Source of the DNA: Neoechinorhynchus agilis
Lineage: Eukaryota > Acanthocephala
Direction of reading: 5' to 3'
DNA length: 64,000 nt
NCBI GenBank assembly: GCA_051530055.1
Contig: CM121342.1
Coordinates: 1,488,001-1,552,000, forward strand
Position 1 is the stretch's first letter, and each line of letters opens with the position of its first letter. The translations under genes were made by a program, and so were the position numbers. The notes beneath the pieces are model-generated. The model saw only the letters and a list, made by a program, of their open reading frames with translations, was not told the origin of the DNA and searched no databases. Positions 1 through 10,479 of this stretch are shown piece by piece.

Positions 1-398
1 GACGAACTGCAAAAAAAAGATTTAGAATGTGAGAATTGACGGATATCGTACAAAATGAAAAAGAAAACCGACCCCATTCTTTTTTAATGGCCTTATCTGA
101 TTTTTCGCAAATGTTAAAACCCGACTGAGCTCGCAATCTTCATTTTTACGCAAAAATGCGCATAAAATGTAATTTTTTTCCTTATTTGGGACTACAAAAA
201 GCGGTTTTTTTATCTCGTTCAAGAAGTAGGAACCTAGACGAGTTGAAAAAGTTAGAAACGGTTTGACTTCATTAATGATGGCGTCATAAAAGACATGGAA
301 GAAGGTTAAAGTCAAAAACGGGGAACATGTTACAATTCCCGGCTTTTTTCCAAGTTCTGATAATCGTTAGAGACATTGGTTGAGAAACAATGGTTTAT

Positions 399-840
399 TT
401 AGAAGAAGTATCCGAGGATTTTTCCTCCAGTCTTTCTCTTCCTAGCCATTTCATGGTCCATTATTCCATATGACGTCGTTAATACAATGTATCTTAAAAT
501 TGAAGACGATGAAAAGTATCCAGAGTGTACGTCACACTTACCCAAATTGACGAGAAGGAAGTAGATTCTTCGTCCAATTTTCGATTTTGTCCAATTTGAC
601 GTCAAATCGTGGACTGATAACACCGCATTTGTTTAATCGACCATTCAAATTGACAACAATCTTGCAGCCGCGTTGATCATCAACAATCTCAAACTCGTCA
701 ATGTAACCGTGGGACATCATCACTTTTAGAAATCTCACGATTACTTTTGAACAGGGTCTCAACATAACCTGTTTTTTGTGACGTTTCTCAGCATTATTGA
801 TACTTTTGAGAGCATCGGCCAAAACATTCATACGGACCAT
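399..840 (-). CDS. RPS15A: 40S ribosomal protein uS8 (RPS15A), two exons
   Basis: This encodes the small-subunit cytosolic ribosomal protein uS8, which binds 18S rRNA in the 40S body. Exon 1 (840 down to 542) starts [20 protein letters not shown] and runs through the conserved [10 protein letters not shown] and [15 protein letters not shown] segments to LLPSRQFG. A 49-nt intron (541-493, donor GTAAGT, acceptor AAG) splits the Gly codon. Exon 2 (492-399) gives YIVLTTS, GIMDHE and the invariant end [10 protein letters not shown]. The spliced length of about 130 aa equals the family norm. The upstream in-frame ATG at 873 would add eleven non-family residues, so I use the start at 840. An AATAAA overlaps the stop codon. 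No defect is visible. The family assignment is near certain. Confidence 0.96.
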
Positions 841-873
841 TTCGTCACTTTCACGGGCTTCTCGTTTTGACAC

Positions 874-1270
874 AGGGAATGAAAGCGTTGTTGAGAGTGT
901 ATTCTTCCGTATTATCGTTGAGGATGGATGCGGTTTTCCTTTGCGTCATTAACACTTGGGCTTTTTCGCGTCATCTGTGGTTATCTTTGATGATGTCATG
1001 AGTCGTATGCTTTTATTTAAAGACAATCTCAAGGTCTTGCAATGAGTTCACTTTAACATTCAGAGCACTTAGGAGAAATCACATTGCGTCCAAACGAATT
1101 TTTTCCATGTTTATCATTGATCGGATCCCAGTGAAGGATGTAATTACGCTCGTTTAGAAACGGCGCTCAAGTACGGACCATAGCCATCGCTTCCCGCACG
1201 ACGTAGCCATTTGGATATATCGCACTTTCAATTCTCTCCGTGTGTAGATTGATCTTGAATTCTTAAAATT
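874..1270. other. No gene seen
   Basis: This is the upstream flank of the RPS15A gene. I see no convincing exon. A promoter for RPS15A must lie here or be shared, but I cannot point to a defined element. Confidence 0.5.
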
Positions 1271-1272
1271 AC

Positions 1273-1700
1273 TCATATAGAGAGAAAATCCATCGGGATG
1301 ATAATTTTTGACTTATAGGCGTTGTTTCCTCTTTCGAAATATTTCAGAACAATAAAATGATTTTTAACCGGCTGATTATCTTCACCACACAAGTCAAAGT
1401 TTAATGTTACATTTTGTGAGCCGTTGTTGTGGTTAGATTTAATCATAATGAACACATCATTCACACATACCGATAAACAGCCATTTACATCACTGACTTT
1501 CCGTGAAAGTGGACTCCCTAAGGCCGGAACTAATGGCGATCCCATGGCTACCCCATTTGTTTGATCATAGAGTGTCCCTTCGAATTCAAAAGTGGTCATC
1601 CTTGTGCACCATTGGATTAGAGAATACCAAGTTGCGAGGTTCAAACTTAATTTATTACAATTCTTGGTAAGTTGGCCGAAAATTCAATCATTTTAATCAG
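1273..1700 (-). mobile_element. Penelope-like element reverse-transcriptase fragment
   Basis: The minus-strand translation contains FEFEGTLYDQTNGVAMGSPL, which matches the Penelope-like reverse transcriptase motif with the NGVAMGSPL core. The frame continues into a different segment with PVKNHFIVLKYFERGN, which recurs in degraded form near 12.0 kb. Only a small part of the element remains and it looks old. The junction between the reverse-transcriptase motif and the second segment may be a fusion of two repeats. Confidence 0.6.
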
Positions 1701-3610
1701 AGGGACATTACCGGCCTTAAACATTCTGTATTGGTCATTATTATTATTATTTCACGCCTCATACAAAATGTATTGGTCGATGTTTATTTTTATGATATCA
1801 TTAGCAAGCCTATGTTCATTTTTTTATGTTCGAGGCGAAAGTTGCTAAAATTGATCAGCGATGATTAAAACACATATAGCAAGCTATAAATGGACGGTAT
1901 CGAAAGATGGGCTCGTGAATCTTCGGAAGGAGATAGAGAAACACTCTTGGTGTAAAACTGTAGACTGATAAGAGACCAGTTCAACAAATTCCTGAGAAAT
2001 TTTTTTAACTTAGTTTCTCTGCTTCTATTGGGATTTTTAGCCAGCCTTTCAAATTTGTTAGAATTTTGAGAGGGTTTAATGTCCAGTTGTAATTAGATTC
2101 CATGCCCACAGCTACTAAAGCACGTAGCTGTGTGCCCAAGGAAAAAAACCGTGTAAGCTATAGAAATCAAGGTTCCGTAAAACTGCATACGGATGAGCGG
2201 GACGAATGTGGCTCGCGGACCGTAGGTTGTGCATTGCATTAAGCTCTGCATTTTTTTAAAATTTGTTTGTCGGACACTTAAATACTCTGACTAGTCTCAA
2301 AGGAACAAAACTTTTTGATTTGGTAAAGTGCTTTTTATTTTAACTCTTTAGTCGAATTGAATATCTTGATTTGCTAATTTTTCGGCCCATACTGCGTCTT
2401 TTTAACTGCAGAGCATTCGCTGTCATTAAAAAATCAAATCGTAGGAATTTGATCATATGCTTTTATTAGAAGTGTGGTGATCATAATTCCAGGATATAAT
2501 TTATTTTATTGAATTGAAATATTTCGCGATTAAGCCTGACCTCATCAGCCACCTACCACATCTTAAACTGTGTCATCCCGAAGGATTTTCTCTTTATGAT
2601 TGATGTGATTTATCTTGCTGTATAAAAAAATTTATCACCGAAAATTCGATATTAAAGGACTAGATCGTGTCGTATTGATAAAAAAAATGAAATTCGACAT
2701 TAATTTCGTCAATTTTGTAGTTCAATTTAGTAATCAACGGATTTTAAAGTTCAATAGCATTTCAGTGCGATTGTTAGTTGCTCTTTAAAATGAGATTAAA
2801 TTTTATCTCTTTTCCTATGCAATTTTTGATTTCAATCTAATAAATGTGAAGTAGATGAAACAATTGAGCATTGCATTCGGGTGGGCCGCTTCGAAATATA
2901 CATTCTTCTTTAATAATCCCTCTTGGGTGATTCGGCTAAGCAAATACCTACCAATCCGGTCATACAAACCAAATCGTTGGCTTTATATCTTGTTGTTGCA
3001 GTCGAGATTTCACCTTATTCTTCCCAGATTATAAATGTATCAAACGGAAACAGTTAACAATTGAAGACCAAAATAGACAGTTAACAATCACAAAAACGCA
3101 ATAATTCCTACATTATATTGCATAATAGCGCAATTGAACATTGTATTGATTTGAAGAGGTTACATTGTTGTTTTGGTCCGTTGACTTCTTAAAACACGAG
3201 ATCTTAATCGACATTTTTAAATTATGCTCATTATTTAAATTTAAAAAATTCTACCGAATAGGTGAAAGTGAAAGAAGTATTGTTTGCTGCTCTGAAACAA
3301 TTTAATTGTCGTTGTAAGTTATTTAATATGAAAATTTGCTGTCTTGGATTATTATCTTCGGGGAAAAGGATACTTTCTTTTGAGTGTGTATAACTATCAA
3401 AAGAAAGAGAAAAAATTAAAATTTGCATTTGCAATATCAATCCAACTTAATTTTACATATTTATTAGAGGATTTATTAGATACAAGTACACAATATTTAC
3501 AAATAATGATTAAACATTTAGCACGATTCAATTACAATTTTTGTTGAAAACTGTAAGTTATGAATTTTTTTGTTCAAATATTTTTTTGGTTTGATTTCAA
3601 ACGCAACTTT
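1701..3610. other. Noncoding AT-rich region with a dispersed repeat
   Basis: No gene is visible. A block of about 45 bp near 2456-2500 recurs at about 11803-11850 in the same orientation, so part of this stretch belongs to an unnamed dispersed repeat. The short open frames here lack codon bias or recognisable domains. Confidence 0.4.
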
Positions 3611-3970
3611 TTAGTCGCGTCTTTCTACAAATGAAGGTGGACGGGCGCTGTTCAATGCCAAAACGTGCATAAAATACCCAGTGAATATTCCTTCACTGGA
3701 TTCTCTGATATTCATTAAAATATCACAGAAACGACCATCGATGAGTTCAAGCTAAAAGAAATTGGAATTTTCATCAAGATTTAAAAAACTGAGGTTTACC
3801 GTTATGACAGTTGGACGTACGCCTTCTATGCAAGGACGAATAATGTGCTTTCGAACGATAAGATGAGAATATCTTGTAACTCGAATTTCCTTACAAATAA
3901 TATTTTTAGACTTGTTGACGCATTCTTGGATTATTTCCGTATTTAAATATGTGTCCGATGGAGAATACAT
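3611..3970 (-). CDS. Unrecognised small two-exon protein (about 103 aa)
   Basis: Exon 1 (3970-3800) starts at an ATG and reads MYSPSDTYLNTEIIQ through EGVRPTVIT. A 48-nt intron (3799-3752) has donor GTAAAC and acceptor TTTCTTTTAG. Exon 2 (3751-3611) continues in phase with LELIDGRFCDIL, then a hydrophobic stretch GYFMHVLAL, and ends SFVERRD. The pyrimidine-rich acceptor and preserved reading frame across the intron argue for a real gene. I see no signal peptide, no clear transmembrane segment and no family I can name. It is mildly basic with scattered cysteines. The exon pair was inferred by hand; transcript evidence would settle it. Confidence 0.55.
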
Positions 3971-5151
3971 CTAACGAAAAAGTGCGATCGGTTTTTTAAG
4001 CAAAATTTGAAGGAGCAAGAAAATGAATACTTTTCTATACGTTTATCTGAACACTTTTTTCTCCAGAAGATATAAACCCTTTTTTGCATGAATGTACTTT
4101 ATTCGTATTGCCCTTTTTTTAGCTTGTAGCCAATGAGATTCGTTTCAAGGGTCGGTGATGGAGGCACGTGATTTCATTCGCAAATTTATGTTCGTCTTCA
4201 CGACGTGGTCATTTTTTGTTTTTAAAAACTTTATATTTGAATTGAGCAAACACTTTATTCCTACAACTTTTAAATCTCATAAATTGGTTATTTTGAAGAC
4301 TGAGAACTTTTATGGGAGCTTGAAATACTCAAGAAATTTGATTTATGCATTACTTTAATTGTTTTTGTATTTAAAAAGCAGGAAAACTACAATTAATAAA
4401 TAGTTTCACTTTTGAATCGATCAATTTCTCGTATTTTCATCTGTGAAACATTAGTCATCGCGGTAATGTGAGACTGTCTTAATCGAGAAATTAGCATGTC
4501 AGCATTACAATAAATCACAATAAATGTTATGAACTGTAAAAACTTGAAACGATTATTATCTTAAAGATGACATAAATGACAGCCATCGATTTAATCTAAG
4601 GTTATATGCGATCTGAAGTGTTTACAAGGTAGAAATTAATACTTCAATGTCTCGAAAAAACTCCAATTCGGTTTAATTCACATTGTCATGATTTATTTTC
4701 ATTGCATATTCATAGCTTTTCTAAGCATTTTTTATTTGGAAAATAACAGTTTTAAAATTAAAGTGGGTGATCAGAATAGAGCACACAATTCTAAAACAGT
4801 AAAATGGGACAATTTTGAACATCGTAATTTGTTAATATTGTGGCTGTAATTTCGAAACTACAAGGGCGACACTTCTGCAGATATTTAAGATTAAAAATAA
4901 AGTCTAAAGTTAAAATTCTGTAGTAAATGCCATCAAATTATTGGAAGGTTCCTCGATATACACGACATTTAAGTAGTTGAAGTTTTTAACACCAAGACGG
5001 ATTTTATTTTTGGTTGTTTTCGTCTTTCTGTATTACGAGATGACTTTTGACATTTATTTTACGGTTTCACCACCGCAATTCGTTTTTAGGTTAGACTTGA
5101 AAATCTTTACCAACTACTCTAGACTCTTACGGACTTTATATCACTTAGAAG
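3971..5151. other. Noncoding AT-rich spacer
   Basis: I see no supportable gene. Open frames of 60-90 codons occur on the plus strand (for example 4155-4358 and 4977-5252) but have no domain, and the second overlaps the next gene in another frame. Confidence 0.4.
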
Positions 5152-5379
5152 ATGGATCTTACCTGGTTATATATTGTATTACCGATTGTGCTCTCCGTAG
5201 TATTGATGGGTCTGCTGGCCATCATTCTAATGTATATATTTCTCTGTTCTAAAATACGAGCTAATTTTAATTTAGGCGATATCAAGGCAGTTTATACCGC
5301 CGTGGAATGCTTCCCGTGCCGTATTTTTTTGGAGGCATGTTTGGAGGCAACCAAAGGAACGTTACAGGGCCGTGATTAA
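5152..5379 (+). CDS. Small single-pass membrane protein (75 aa), unrecognised
   Basis: The frame opens at an ATG and begins MDLTWLYIVLPIV, with one strong hydrophobic segment at about residues 5-31 followed by a basic residue pair region (CSKIRANF) and a short cysteine-containing tail. This fits a single transmembrane helix with an N-terminal hydrophobic anchor. An AATAAA signal lies at 5400-5405, 21 nt after the stop, which supports a genuine 3' end. It converges on the PEBP-like gene on the opposite strand, whose stop is at 5497. I recognise no family. Alternatively it could be the last exon of a longer gene, because an AG precedes the ATG. Confidence 0.45.
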   Translation: MDLTWLYIVLPIVLSVVLMGLLAIILMYIFLCSKIRANFNLGDIKAVYTAVECFPCRIFLEACLEATKGTLQGRD

Positions 5380-5496
5380 CGGATAATGTTCAAGCTTTTA
5401 ATAAACTTACTTAGTCAAACTTCAGGATTGTGTGTGGAAAAGTATTTATTTTCAAAACCCTTGAGTATTCGTTACCTTAACAATGGGAACTTCAAA

Positions 5497-6108
5497 TCAA
5501 TCGGCTGTTACATTGAACTCCAGTGTGTAGAGTGGGACAAAGTTGTAATACCATGTGAGTTTTTTATACCGGAAGCGGTTATATTTTGTGCAAAGTGCTT
5601 TGAATTTTAAATTCCATGGAATTGCTCCATCTCTTTGTTCAAAGACGAGAATCGCATACCTGCGAGTACCTTTCGTATGCGAAGGAGGCAAATAATCGAC
5701 GATGGTCGTCCTTCCCAAGTTTTCCATCCTTAAATCATCAATAAAAATATATGCTAATTGTGGTAATTGTTCATTGGCCCCTTTCGGACCAAGATATAAT
5801 ATCATCATGCTTACTAAATAGTACTCTCGAGGAATCAGGCATTCAACTCTTGGCAGATTTTGAACTTGTTTCACCGGTACTGTATCGCCATTATGTATTC
5901 TTTGTCCGGCAAAGTAAACTTCGGGTCTTCTCTCAACAGCAAGCAACTCATTGAGAGTTGTTAAGTCAGATTGCTCCTCTTTCACTGTATCTCTTCCGAA
6001 TGTGTCAAACAACCATTGAAAACGTCCTTTTGGTGGTCTGGGAATTCCGATATCAGGACCAAGAGCGAAATGCTTAAGAGAACGTGCTGTTTCATAGACC
6101 GTTTTCAT
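5497..6108 (-). CDS. PEBP-fold protein resembling mitochondrial ribosomal protein mL38
   Basis: The 203-aa frame starts MKTVYETARSLKHF. Residues about 85-180 have the phosphatidylethanolamine-binding protein layout: a divergent beta-strand block, then IVDYLPPSHTKGTRRYAIL and VFEQRD, then FKALCTKYN. The N-terminal ARSLKHF pattern recalls the segment preceding the PEBP domain in mL38, a protein of the mitochondrial large ribosomal subunit. The classical ligand-pocket residues are not preserved: the DPDxP signature is missing and the usual GxHR is GTRR, as expected for a structural rather than lipid-binding member. At 203 aa it is shorter than typical mL38 (about 350-380 aa), so upstream or downstream exons may be missed. 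PEBP fold is likely; the mL38 assignment is tentative. Confidence 0.6.
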   Translation of the reverse strand: MKTVYETARSLKHFALGPDIGIPRPPKGRFQWLFDTFGRDTVKEEQSDLTTLNELLAVERRPEVYFAGQRIHNGDTVPVKQVQNLPRVECLIPREYYLVSMMILYLGPKGANEQLPQLAYIFIDDLRMENLGRTTIVDYLPPSHTKGTRRYAILVFEQRDGAIPWNLKFKALCTKYNRFRYKKLTWYYNFVPLYTLEFNVTAD

Positions 6109-6285
6109 CGTTAAAAAAATTATTTAAAGTTTCGGACCTTTATAAGGAAACAAGGATATGGTTGTCATGTTTTATTTCATCAAATGATTCCTCAATGCTT
6201 TTTCCAAGGTGCACAACCAACCTGCGATTGTTGCAGTAGCCAACACGGTGACTAATATCTTTTAGTCAAAGGTGCCGGAAAATAT

Positions 6286-6708
6286 TTAAACTTTAAACAT
6301 CGAATATTCACAATCATCCACTGGAAAATATTGGTCTCTGACATCGCACAATAAAAGGTTTTAGGTCTCAGAAAATTTATAAAAGGTTAAATGCAAAATG
6401 GGGTTTAAATTACTTTACCTTGCTAAGTCAAGTCTCGAATGGGCATTTGGTAAAAGAAATTTTTGTCTTGGAGGCGTTTTGATTGTTTGATAAACCACAG
6501 ATTGTACCATCAGTAGCAATCTTGTAGGTATGTCGCCATAAGTCCAATCCTCACAATCATTCTTCAAAATTATGTTTTGTTGGCCTAAATTGTTTAATTC
6601 GAAGTCGAAATATCTAATGTTACCAATAACTATTAAGGAAGTTTTTTCTGCTTGAAATGCAAAACTAAACAACTGCAATGTAGCCATTGCGACTACTTGT
6701 ATTGACAT
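6286..6708 (-). CDS. Unrecognised two-exon protein with hydrophobic N-terminus
   Basis: Exon 1 (6708-6419) starts MSIQVVAMATLQLFSFAF, a hydrophobic N-terminus that could be a signal peptide, and continues to the basic end NAHSRLDLA. The donor GTAAAG follows at 6418. Joining to an acceptor CAG at 6338-6340 keeps frame and gives a short second exon (6337-6286) ending DDCEYSMFKV. The intron would be 81 nt. Other acceptors in the interval are possible; one at a TTTTCCAG downstream gives an immediate stop. It lies in the same orientation upstream of the PEBP-like gene. No family is recognised. The first exon is more secure than the second. Confidence 0.4.
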
Positions 6709-7010
6709 TGGAAAGCAGTAAAAAGAGACGTCGAAAATTAAATGGACATTTGGGTAGAATTCTATGGATAAAGAAAAAAGAAATCTTTATTTTCGAGCTT
6801 TTCACATTTTACACATTCTTCATTAATTTACAAAGGCGCGCGGCGATGTGCAGTGAGTTAAAGTAACGACATTGATTTCGTAGATTCCTGAAGGAGGCGT
6901 AAGACGACGAAGGCTCAAAATAAAGATTTTCTTTATCATTACAGCAGCCCACCTAGATGTCAATTTTAAGACAAGACTTCAATTTAGACGTTTTAGTCGC
7001 AATAATGAAT
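6709..7010. other. Noncoding spacer
   Basis: AT-rich sequence with no exon or repeat that I can define. Confidence 0.4.
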
Positions 7011-7011
7011 G

Positions 7012-8300
7012 TAATAATAACACGTTTATTTGTTAATTAACAACGAATAGGACCCGTTCGGTCGGAGGTGAATATCCGGTCTGGGCGACGAAAGGAATTT
7101 GGATTTCAAGTGTTGTGTTCATGTGAAAAATTGAATAAAATGTGGTAAAAATTGTGGAGGCGTTTTGATCGATGGGGATTATGAATCGGAACCAATATGT
7201 TTATAAAGCTTAAGTCTACTTGTCCCGGAAAAATTCACCAAACTCAACAAGGATCCTACGAAACAAAGAGAGAGGAACTTCAGCTCTTTTCTCTTAAAAC
7301 TGAAAAACGATGGGAAACTTGATGAGACTATTTACCCCGGGTTTTCTATAAACTTTGCCAAGAATCCACAAACCTGTGCTGACTCTGAGGTTACACCTCA
7401 TTCTGTCATAACGTAACAAGAGAGAGCAACCAATGGACCCGAAAATGTTGCGAGAAAAGTCTCTAGTACATAAAATATGGGCCTTTATTCGCTTCTGAAT
7501 GGTTAAATTTATGATGAAATTGACGGATTGGCGATGGGGTCCCTTTTAGGACCCGCATTAGCCGATCTTTACATGTCTAATGTGGAGAATTAAGTGTATC
7601 GTAGAATTCCTGAACTAATAAAGTGGTGATGCGTCGATAAGGTTTTTGAGTGTTCAAATCTGATCCTGAACTATTAGCACTCACGCATCTATTCGACGAT
7701 AAAGACAAGGTAATGCAATGATCCATCTCCTACGAAGACAAATAACATGATAAATTTCCTCGACGTTGGAGTGAAGAAAATAGGTCGTCAAGTATGAACT
7801 TTCATTGACCGTAAACCTGGAATCTGTTAACAAAGCACATCTTGGAAAACTAACTCGCCTCAAGCCTTTAAAATATGCACAGTCTTTATTCCGGCCAGCT
7901 TTCAAAGTCTGCAATATTGATCAAGGGAGAAATCGTGAGATCGATAATATTAAGAACTTGTTAAAAAAGAGGCGCTACCCGGATTTGGCGATATGACAAG
8001 CTGTTAAGAAAGAGAAGTATACGGACCCAACTGACCAATGGAAAAGACATCAGTGCCGTTTATCCGATTAGAGTTTAGGTTAATGATGTTTGCTCCAATC
8101 TTTTACGTCGGAGATTTCTAAATTCGAATATCTCAAAACGAAAACCTTTAAATTTAGTTCGACAAGACCGAGGTTCTCTTCAAAGAACAGGTAAATGGCC
8201 AACACGATGGAAGGGACAAACAAAAGTTTCCCTCCAACTACCAGTAGTTAGCTTAAGTGCACCCAGGGAGGATTTAGCCAACCGACTTGTTACATTAGGG
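7012..8300 (+). mobile_element. Degraded Penelope-like element
   Basis: Plus-strand frames preserve pieces of a Penelope-like polyprotein in order: the DPTKQRERNF start of the reverse transcriptase near 7.25 kb, the DGLAMGSP core near 7.53 kb, LTRLKPLKYAQ near 7.86 kb and the INIKNLL-type 3' segment near 7.95 kb. The first about 45 bp (7012-7057) recurs at 24764-24808, suggesting it marks the element's 5' part. The copy is old and carries many breaks. No GIY-YIG domain was recognised here. Confidence 0.65.
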
Positions 8301-9470
8301 AAGTGATTGAATCACTTAATACCCAGCAACCATACGGTTATGAGTTTGTAGGCATCCATCCGCATCTTCAGATACCTCCAAGAGTTGGGAATCATCAATG
8401 AGTTTCCTGTTCCCTTCAGTAGTATTTCGTACTATTGGTTGTGAGTCATCGGCGTTCGTGGATTTAAGTCCTTTGATTCTGAAACCGGGATTCGGGGCTC
8501 AAGTCCACTAGACAATCTCGACGCGATTACGGAATGTACAAACTTCGGTCATTTATGATTTGGGGCCAATTATTGACTTATTTTTTGATGTCCGTTTATC
8601 CGGTTGCATTTATTCTGTTTTTAATCGTGGCCTTTTTTCACGGCTGATAATTTTATTGCTTGGCCACACAGCCCATCGATACCATTTATTACAAAAAAAT
8701 CGTAGTCTAGCTTGCAAATAACAATAAGTATTTTTGTGTTTCTATATTTGAGTAACGAGTACATTAAGTGGCAAAAATAACACATTTATGAGACAAGACG
8801 CTGTGACAGGTCCGTTTCCGAAAAACGATACTCATATCAACACAGCATTTTAGATCCAGAACAGAATATGATATCTGTTGAATAATACAATTCAATTGTT
8901 TTTCCATTTTACGATTTTAAATTGAGAAAGTTCTAGGGGGGCGAAGGGGAAAACATTCGTCGAATAGGCGGTTTTTATCCTTGTTTTCACAAGAAAAATG
9001 CCCCATTTCAGCTATAGGATTTCTAACTAAATTATCGACTCCTAAAATATCTCCGATGAGCGCCAAAGCTAAATCCACGAGAATAAGGATTTTGAAAGAC
9101 AAACGACAGATTTAAAGCCAATCTCATAAAATTGTAGCAAATCGGATTAATTTTGTCATTAAAGTCATATTTTAAGCCTTTATGTTAGTGCTTTCTGCTT
9201 CTTATTGGTTGCTTATTGCAAATAAAATTCAAAGACCCCCTCCCGAAGTGCACTTCGATATTGATACTAAATTATATTCTCATTCCTTTTTTAGAAAATT
9301 TATCGTTTCACAAGAAGCTTTAGATCTCTTAATACAAAATTTTTATTTATTCAATTAAGTTTAGATCAAACTGTGTGTCGCATTCTATGCTAACCTGGTA
9401 AGTGTGTTTCCCACCAGCAACTTAATAAAAACAGTTTAAAATCAATAAATCCCAATAAAATATTTATTAA
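8301..9470. other. Noncoding region with a dispersed repeat at its left end
   Basis: A segment near 8325-8390 (shared core ACGGTTATGAGTTTGTA) recurs near 15178-15235 in the same orientation and may be the 3' flank of the PLE family. The rest is AT-rich without a supportable gene. AATAAA on the minus strand near 9465-9470 belongs to the next gene. Confidence 0.4.
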
Positions 9471-9513
9471 CAAATTATTCCCTACATTTGAGTCATTCTT
9501 AAATATTCAAAAT

Positions 9514-10456
9514 CTAAGTTGAACTGCCGGGCAAATACCTCTTTCGCCTTTTGGTCTGCTTAACTTCCACATCATCCGTTTGAACAAATTTGTCAACCGT
9601 AGCACCGTCTAAACTTATTCGTTCATCAAGCTCTGATGTTAAGCCCTTTAAAGTTTGGAAAGACTGCTTTACCATTTCTTCGATTCGTACCATTTGAACC
9701 TCTCGTGATTTCCGCTCTTCGAGTTCTTTATTTAACTCCTTTATTTCGTTCTTTAGCCGATCGATAGTAGCATTACGTTCAATATCGCAGATCTCACGCT
9801 GGTTTCTCTCGCTCGATAAAACTTTTTTCAAATCCGTATTCTCGCTTAAGAGCGTTTTGACCTTAGACTCACATTCATCGAGAGCCTCATTCACATCAGG
9901 CAATTTTTAAAAAGACACTCCAAAGAATCGCCTGCAATACCTTGTTGCGAAATCCAGCCTTCGATTGATCACAATGAGGGCATTCTTTAGAAAGTTGCAG
10001 TCGGGGTTGGCTGACTTTTACACTAAGATCGGTAAGTGATTTAAATCGGGAAATAACAGAAGGCAGTGCAAGGAGTAAATTCTTAATGTTCTTACAAGTT
10101 TCAATTAGTTTGGTAGCTATCCGAGAAAATGCCCGTCTATGGTCTTTGATTATCTGCTGTTGTAATCTGTGTTGAGCGGCTTGTTTTGATATGAGTTGCT
10201 TAAGACTTTTAATATCTTCATTGTCAAGTGTTGGTAGAGGTAACGTAGACGATTGTTCGGCAAGGTTTCCCTTTTCTAATGCGGAAATTCCTTGGCGAAG
10301 TTGGGATGAACATTCCGATGCACTAAGGTCGATTGCGTCGGTTTGTACCGAGCAGTTAGTGTTGATGGTGTCAAGTGGTTTAGGTGGGTGGCGCACAATA
10401 AATTTTGAGAGAGAAGAGAGTGCTTTGCGCTGAATTGCTTTAACTTCCTCGTCCAT
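9514..10456 (-). CDS. Coiled-coil protein (about 295 aa), two exons, unrecognised
   Basis: Exon 1 (10456-9941) starts MDEEVKAIQRKAL, contains a SVQTDAID motif at about residue 40, helical segments around RLQQQIIKDHRRAF, and an ECPHCDQ two-cysteine motif near its end. A short intron (9940-9886, donor GTATTG) joins in phase to exon 2 (9885-9514), a heptad-rich coiled coil (ENTDLKKVL, IDRLKNEIKELNKELEERK) followed by FVQTDD and a basic tail KRRKRYLPG. The two VQTD motifs are a feature seen in several centrosomal or cytoskeletal coiled-coil proteins, but I cannot name this one. An AATAAA lies about 45 nt after the stop. The acceptor is weak (no polypyrimidine tract), so the splice is less sure than the gene. 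Confidence 0.55.
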
Positions 10457-10479
10457 CTTTAAAGGAGCTAAGAGCAAGT

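Noticed and set aside
22-315. 97-codon open frame on the minus strand downstream of RPS15A
   Set aside because: No domain, no splice context and an unremarkable composition; likely chance in AT-rich DNA.
8917-9102. Minus-strand frame with a hydrophobic stretch and GHFSCENKD, vaguely like a lipid phosphatase N-terminus
   Set aside because: No ATG, no partner exons and only a loose pattern match.
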